64,000 nt of DNA. Origin: Myxococcales bacterium (GTDB lineage Bacteria; Myxococcota_A; Polyangia; Haliangiales; Haliangiaceae). A program made the position numbers and the translations under genes. The notes under the pieces were generated by a model. It ran no database searches, was not told the origin of the DNA, and was given only the letters and a program-made list of their open reading frames with translations. The DNA is taken from the NCBI GenBank assembly GCA_016717005.1, contig JADJUF010000037.1:992001-1056000 (forward strand), given 5' to 3'. Below, one piece after another: positions 59,479 through 64,000 of the stretch. The stretch's first letter is position 1; each line of letters opens with the position of its first letter.

Positions 59479-61781
59479 ATGAAGCGCAACCACATCATGT
59501 GTGGCCTCCTGCTCGCCGCGGCCTGCGGCGGCGGGGGCAAGAAGACCACGACCACGACGGGCGGCGGCACTGGCTCCAACGCGCCCGGCCCGGGCGACAC
59601 CGGCGGTGGCGTGCAGGTCCCGGCGCCCGACCCGACCGCGGCCGCGCGCCACGCGTTCGCCAACCCCGGCGGCATGTGGATGCCGCGCCAGATGAACCAC
59701 GCGGTCCACGCCGCGGCGCTGCGGTCGCTGGGCGTGACGATCCCGGCCGAGGATCTGTCGGACCCGCTGGCGGCGCCGCTCAACGCGGTGGTGTCGCTCG
59801 GCGGCTGCACCGCGTCGTTCGTCTCGGGCCAGGGCCTGATCGTGACCAACCACCACTGCGTGCAGGGCGCGCTCCAGTACAACTCCAAGCCCGAGCGCAA
59901 CCTGGTCGAGGACGGGTTCCTGGCCAAGACCAAGGCCGAGGAGCTGCCGGCCGGGCCGACCCAGAAGGTGTTCGTCGCGCGGGCGTTCACCGACGTGACC
60001 GACGCGATCCTCGGCGGGGACAAGCCGATCGCCGGCATCGCCGATCCCGTCAAGCGCAAGGAGGAGGTCGAGAACCGGACCAAGGCCCAGCTCGCCGCGT
60101 GCGAGAAGGACCGCCCCGGCATCCGCTGCGACGTGAAGAGCTTCTTCCGCGGCGCCGAGTACCAGCTGATCGAGTACCTCGAGATCCGCGACGTGCGGCT
60201 GGTGTACGTGCCCGCGCGCTCGATCGGCAACTACGGCGGCGAGATCGACAACTGGGCGTGGCCGCGCCACACCGGCGACTGGTCGTTCTTCCGGGCCTAC
60301 GTCGGCCCCGATGGCCAGCCCGCTGACTACAGCGCCGACAACGTGCCGTTTGCGCCCAAGCACTGGCTCAAGATCGATCAGGACGGTCAGGCCGAGGACG
60401 ACTTCGTGATGGTGACCGGCTACCCCGGCCGCACGTCGCGCGTGACCACGGCGTCCGAGGTCGACTTCGACGTCGCCTGGCGCTACCCGAACACGATCCA
60501 GTACTACCAGGAGCGCTACGATCTGCTCGAGCAGCTGCTCAAGAGCGACGCGCCGGCCGCGACCAAGATCAAGGCCGGCGTCGCCAAGCAGGGCATCCAG
60601 AACGGCCTCGAGAAGACCACCGGCGTCCTGGCGGGGCTGCAGAAGGGCGACATCCTCGAGCGCAAGCGCGCGATCGACGACAAGGTCAAGTCGTGGGCGG
60701 CCCGGACCGGCCACGAGGACTACAAGGCCGCGATCGAGAAGCTCGAGGACATGCTGGCCGCCGATCGCAAGACCGCGGCCGGCGACTTCAACTTCGGCAT
60801 CACGATGGGCGGCTCGAACCACCTGCGCACCGCGCTCCTGTTCGTGCGCATGGCCGAGGAGCGCGGCAAGCCCGACGCCGCCCGCAAGCCCGGCTACCAG
60901 GACCGCGACATGCCGCGCCTCGAGGGCGGCCAGAAGCAGCAGACGCGGCAGTTCGACGCGATCCTCGATCGCATGTTCTTCAAGCTGGTGCTGACCAAGG
61001 CCGCGGCGCTGCCGGCGGCCGAGCGGGCGTGGCTGAACCCGCTGCTCGGCATCAAGAAGGGCGCGAAGATCACCGACAAGCTGATCGAGGCGCGGCTCGA
61101 CGCGCTGTACCAGGGCACGAAGCTCGAGGACGAGGCCACGCGCATCGACCTGCTCAAGAACGCGACGCCCAAGAGCCTGAAGGCGTCGAAGGATCCCTTC
61201 GTCAAGCTGGCGGTCGCGGTGTGGCCGCTGATCAAGGCCAGGAGGATCGGGACGACAAGCGCGCGGGCGACTACCTCGTCGTGGCGCCGATGTACGCCAA
61301 GGCGATGGTCGAGGCCCTCGGCGGCTTCGTTGCGCCCGACGCCAACTCGACGCTGCGCATCACCTACGGCACGATCAAGCCGTTCGCGGCGGGTGGGCTG
61401 CCGTTCACGAAGGCCCACGAGATCCTCGCCAAGGACACCGGCGAGGAGCCGTTCGACGCGCCGGCCAAGCTGCTCGCTGGCATCAAGGCCGGCAAGTTCG
61501 GCCCGTACGCCGACGCCGCGCTCGGCGACCTGCCGATCGACTTCATCGCCGACCTCGACATCACCGGCGGCAACTCGGGCTCGCCGGCGCTCAACAACAA
61601 GGGCGAGCTGGTCGGGCTCGCGTTCGACGGCAACATCGAGGGCGTGGCCTCGGACGTCGTCTTCGACTACTCGACGACCCGCACGATCATCGTCGACACC
61701 CGCTACATGATGTGGGTCATGGACGCGATCGACGGCGCCGACAACGTCCTCGAAGAGATGGGCGTCCGCCCGTCGCTGTGA
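59479..61781 (+). pseudogene. S46-family (DPP7-like) serine peptidase lipoprotein, one frameshift
   Basis: An exported dipeptidyl-peptidase-type enzyme of about 767 residues with lipobox LLLAAACGG. Catalytic regions: the His in VTNHHCVQGALQY, the NYGGEIDNWAWPRHTGDW block typical of S46, and the Ser in ITGGNSGSPALNNKGELVG. The frame breaks at about 61241 (coding GCCAGGAGG). One missing C would restore KAQEDRDDKRAGDYL and join the halves. Because both halves are conserved up to the break, an assembly indel is likely. The ATG at 59479 is fixed by the signal peptide. It would supply dipeptides from extracellular protein, fitting a predatory or proteolytic lifestyle. Confidence 0.85.
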
Positions 61782-62087
61782 TCGCGGTGGCGGCGTAGGC
61801 GGCGCGCGGGCGGTGAGGCCGTCGCCGCGCCGGGTGCGGCGGGATCGGTTGGCTGCGAGTTCCAGAGGGGTGTCGCCGAACCTCCCCAACGGGGGCCGCC
61901 CCGATAGGGCCCCTCCCCACGGCGCGAATCTCCCGGCGCGTGGAGCGGTGCTCGACCGAAGAAGTTCCGAGCTCCGGGCCGGGGCCGGCGCGTGGCGGCC
62001 AGGGCACCGCGCGTGCCGGTCGGCGCGCGCCGTGGCCAGAGGACCGCGCGTGCGGGCCGGCGCGCGGCTGGGCAGGGCGTCGCGTGG
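61782..62087. other. intergenic, convergent 3' ends
   Basis: About 300 bp of GC-rich DNA between two convergent genes. Short repeats of GGCGCGYG with CGCGCGTGC (about 61985-62075) are present. No gene supported. Confidence 0.4.
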
Positions 62088-62279
62088 TCATTCCACCCGC
62101 GAGTCGCGATCGAACAGCCACAGCTCGAGCGCGCGCTGCTCGTCATCCTGGCGGCCGTGGGTGTAGGGCCACGGCAAGGCTGGGTGGCGGTGACGGGGCT
62201 GCGGGCGGGTGAGCATCGCGGCGAGGCGGCGGCGCGTTTGCGTGCCGAGCGATCGGAGTAGGGCGAGCGGAGCGAACAT
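62088..62279 (-). CDS. small protein of 63 aa with a strong ribosome-binding site
   Basis: Starts MFAPLALLRSLGTQTRRRLA and ends ALELWLFDRDSRVE. AAGGAGG, the full anti-Shine-Dalgarno complement, lies 6 bp before the ATG, rare among genes of this window and good evidence of translation. The N-terminal 20 residues form a basic amphipathic helix; the middle is Pro/His-rich and the C-terminus acidic. No family recognised. It stands alone between convergent S46 and a divergent secreted-protein gene. Confidence 0.6.
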   Translation of the reverse strand: MFAPLALLRSLGTQTRRRLAAMLTRPQPRHRHPALPWPYTHGRQDDEQRALELWLFDRDSRVE

Positions 62280-62660
62280 GAGGCACCTCCTTGGGGGACA
62301 TCCGTGCTGACGGCGCGGGGTCGTCGGCATTACGCGGATCGCACCGGCCGGCGCGCGGCCGATGCGCTGGTGGCGCCGCGCGGTGGCGCCCCCGGTGCCT
62401 GGTCACGAGGAGGCGCACCCACCTCACGGCCGTCTCGAACAACGACGGCGGCGGGATTGGATTTCCCAGCGATCGTCCTGTGTTGAGGCCGCTTCTGACG
62501 CGGCGGGTCAAACGCCGTGATCAAGAGAGGTGCCCGAGTGGAAGCCCAGGGGTTCCAGTACGTTGCTGGCCGGTCGCGAGGGCGATGCGCGTGATCCGCA
62601 CCACCTGTGATCGCGGGAGCGTCGACGACGCGCGGGCTGTCGCGCTACGGTCTCGGGTCC
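62280..62660. other. divergent intergenic region
   Basis: About 380 bp that must hold promoters for the 63-aa gene and for the secreted-protein gene. I see no convincing promoter hexamers, no repeat array and no RNA gene. A 16-bp stretch at about 62526-62541 resembles the start of a tRNA-Ser, but no tRNA can be folded. Confidence 0.4.
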
Positions 62661-63092
62661 ATGCGCACCCTGACTTCGATCGTGTCCGCCGCCGTGGCGC
62701 TCGCGCTGCTGGCCGCGCCGGCCGCCGCCGAGCGTCGGCACCGCGGCAAGCCGTCCGCGCCCGTCGCCCTCACTGCCACCGCCGAGCGCACCGCCACCGG
62801 CTGGCGCGTCGTGGTCGACGCCGCGCCGACCGTGGCGGTCGACGACGTCGTGGTCGAGATCGACGGACGGGCCACGCGGTTCGGCGCCACGACCGCGCGC
62901 ACGCCGCGGCACCTGGTCGCGCCGATCGCCCTCGGCCGCAACCCGGGCAAGGACGTCGTGGTCACGGCCCGCCTCGCGGGGCGCAGCCAGAGCCTGATCG
63001 TTCGCGTCGGGGCGCCGGCGCCGGCGCAGAAGCCCCAGGTGATCACCGTCCGCACGATCAACGGCGTCAGCGTCGCCGAGGTGCGCAAGTGA
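62661..63092 (+). CDS. small secreted protein, unknown function
   Basis: 143 residues with a clear Sec signal (MRTLTSIVSAAVALALLAAP, then AAAE cleavage region). The mature part is basic and beta-rich (TGWRVVVDAAPTVAVDDVVV, GKDVVVTARLAGRSQSLIVR) and looks like one immunoglobulin-like or fibronectin-like sandwich. Its stop overlaps the next start (GTGA), so it is probably co-translated with the HExxH lipoprotein. It may be a chaperone, inhibitor or adhesion partner; unproven. Confidence 0.65.
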   Translation: MRTLTSIVSAAVALALLAAPAAAERRHRGKPSAPVALTATAERTATGWRVVVDAAPTVAVDDVVVEIDGRATRFGATTARTPRHLVAPIALGRNPGKDVVVTARLAGRSQSLIVRVGAPAPAQKPQVITVRTINGVSVAEVRK

Positions 63093-64000
63093 ACGCGCGC
63101 CTGTGCGCGGGCGCGCTGCTGGTCGCCGCGGCGGCGTGCGGCGGCGGTGACAGCGGTCCTCCCAAGCTGACCGGCCTGGTGCTGTACGAGGATCGCGCGC
63201 AGCTGGCCAGCGGCCGGCTCGACACCACGCTCCAGCTGCTGCCGGCGCGCGGCGTCACGGTCAGCCTGATCAACGAGGCCGACGGCGCGGTGATCACCAC
63301 GGTCACGACCGACGACGATGGGCGCTACACCGTCGAGTGGGTCGAGCCGCTGGTCGAGCCGACCGAGCCGCTGCACCTCCTGGCGGCGGCCATGAGCATG
63401 GCGCCCGAGCGGCCGATCCAGGTCGTGCGCCGCAACAGCCAGGTCCACGGCTTCGGCGGCGACGCGTTCACGTGGGAGGACAAGATCGACGTCGATCTGG
63501 TCGTCACCGAGGCCTCGGGCGCGGCCGCGGCGTTCAACGTCTTCGACATGGCGGTGAGCTCGGCCGACGCCGTGCGCACCAACCTCGACGTCCTGCCGGC
63601 GCCGCTCACGGCGATCTGGGAGAAGGGCTCCAACGACGGCACGTACTACAGCGGCGACAGCCGGATCCACCTGCTCGGCGCCGCCAGCGACGACGACGGC
63701 TACGACGACACCGTCATCCTCCACGAGATCGGTCACTTCTTCGAGGACACGGTCGGGCGCAGCGACAGCCCGGGCGGCGGGCACGACGGCTCGCCGACCA
63801 ACCCCAACCTGGCCTGGTCCGAGGGCTTCTCGACCTACTGGGCGATGGCGGTCAAGAACGAGCCGTTCTACGGCGACTCGAACTCTGGCGGCGGCTGGGG
63901 CTACAACGCCGAGACCACGGTCACCCGCGCCCCGCAGCCGGCGGGCTCGATCGGGCAGGCCGTCGGTGAGAACCTCATCACCGAGGTCCTCTGGGACATC
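63089..64000 (+). CDS. HExxH lipoprotein (putative metalloprotease), cut by window edge
   Basis: 304 codons visible, 3' end outside the window. The GTG at 63089 gives a lipoprotein signal with lipobox VAAAACG. A beta-sandwich domain with carboxypeptidase-regulatory-like features comes first (GVTVSLINEADGAVITTVTT, DDDGRYTVEW). A metallopeptidase-like domain follows: DTVILHEIGHFFEDTVGR near residue 212 and LAWSEGFSTYWAMAV, where the Glu of SEGF could be the third zinc ligand. It resembles secreted zinc proteases, but the family is not certain from this fragment. Confidence 0.75.
   Translation, partial: MNARLCAGALLVAAAACGGGDSGPPKLTGLVLYEDRAQLASGRLDTTLQLLPARGVTVSLINEADGAVITTVTTDDDGRYTVEWVEPLVEPTEPLHLLAAAMSMAPERPIQVVRRNSQVHGFGGDAFTWEDKIDVDLVVTEASGAAAAFNVFDMAVSSADAVRTNLDVLPAPLTAIWEKGSNDGTYYSGDSRIHLLGAASDDDGYDDTVILHEIGHFFEDTVGRSDSPGGGHDGSPTNPNLAWSEGFSTYWAMAVKNEPFYGDSNSGGGWGYNAETTVTRAPQPAGSIGQAVGENLITEVLWDI

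Noticed and set aside
62526..62541. AGAGGTGCCCGAGTGG, resembling the 5' end of a tRNA-Ser
   Set aside because: No anticodon stem, variable arm or T-loop follows, so a tRNA cannot be folded. At most it is a 16-bp chance match or a remnant.

Overview
The window comes from a very GC-rich bacterium, most probably a myxobacterium-type organism (Myxococcota, perhaps the Haliangium/Kofleria side; this is inference from gene content, not from a search). It holds the chromosomal origin: dnaA (minus) diverges from rpmH-rnpA-yidD-yidC-jag-mnmE (plus) across a 560-bp spacer with four DnaA-box-like sites. About 9 kb away are five parS-like centromere sites (10284-10464) lying in a repeat-rich gap inside a biotin locus (bioF | repeats and parS | bioA-bioD). 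Lineage hints are the many lipoproteins, a PATAN/TPR response-regulator protein, FHA- and Hsp70-type proteins with long Pro-rich linkers, eCIS-type DUF4157 proteins, an S46 peptidase and a CXXCH lipoprotein.

Layout. 1-6.6 kb: origin and ribosome/RNase P/membrane-insertase cluster. 6.8-12.5 kb: GH5 lipoprotein, biotin genes, satellite DNA and parS. 12.6-14.9 kb: rsmG and larA with copies of the rsmG 3' end. 14.9-21.4 kb: pseudo-receiver/PATAN/TPR protein, three tandem mini-ORFs, tsaD, rsmA, mutM. 21.5-24.6 kb: ECF sigma factor, membrane partner, cytochrome/copper-monooxygenase-like lipoprotein. 24.8-32.0 kb (minus): a compact cluster of UPF0104 membrane protein, inactive-looking M48 homologue, two dynamin-like GTPases and rnhB. 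32.1-38.6 kb: response regulator, FHA protein, frameshifted FAH enzyme, frameshifted dinG, hisIE. 39.6-44 kb: pirin and hisB-hisH-[5 mini-ORFs]-hisA-hisF. 44.2-49.1 kb: two DUF4157 (eCIS-type) proteins with a shared N-terminal cassette and different C-termini. 49.1-54.4 kb: small unknown gene, NTF2-like protein, diguanylate cyclase, Hsp70-like protein, HExxH protein. 54.5-55.4 kb: minisatellite. 55.6-64 kb: EF-hand lipoprotein, uvrD/pcrA, frameshifted S46 peptidase, small genes, and a truncated HExxH lipoprotein at the edge.

The most unusual feature is systemic. At least eight gene boundaries carry tandem copies of a gene END or of a gene-gene JUNCTION. Inside operons (hisH/hisA, five copies of 107 bp; upstream of tsaD, three copies of 185 bp) every copy is an intact mini-ORF whose start overlaps the previous stop (ATGA or TGATG), making an unbroken chain of stop-start overlaps between the two real genes. 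At operon ends (rsmG, uvrD, FAH, Hsp70, the 117-aa gene) the copies are decayed. This suggests that junction duplications arise often and survive within operons only if they keep translational coupling, as 'relay' ORFs. I know of no described system of this kind.

Four genes contain frameshifts (PATAN/TPR protein, FAH enzyme, dinG, S46 peptidase). Each is explained by one small indel, so assembly error must be excluded before calling them real. I see no rRNA, tRNA, CRISPR array or complete insertion sequence.
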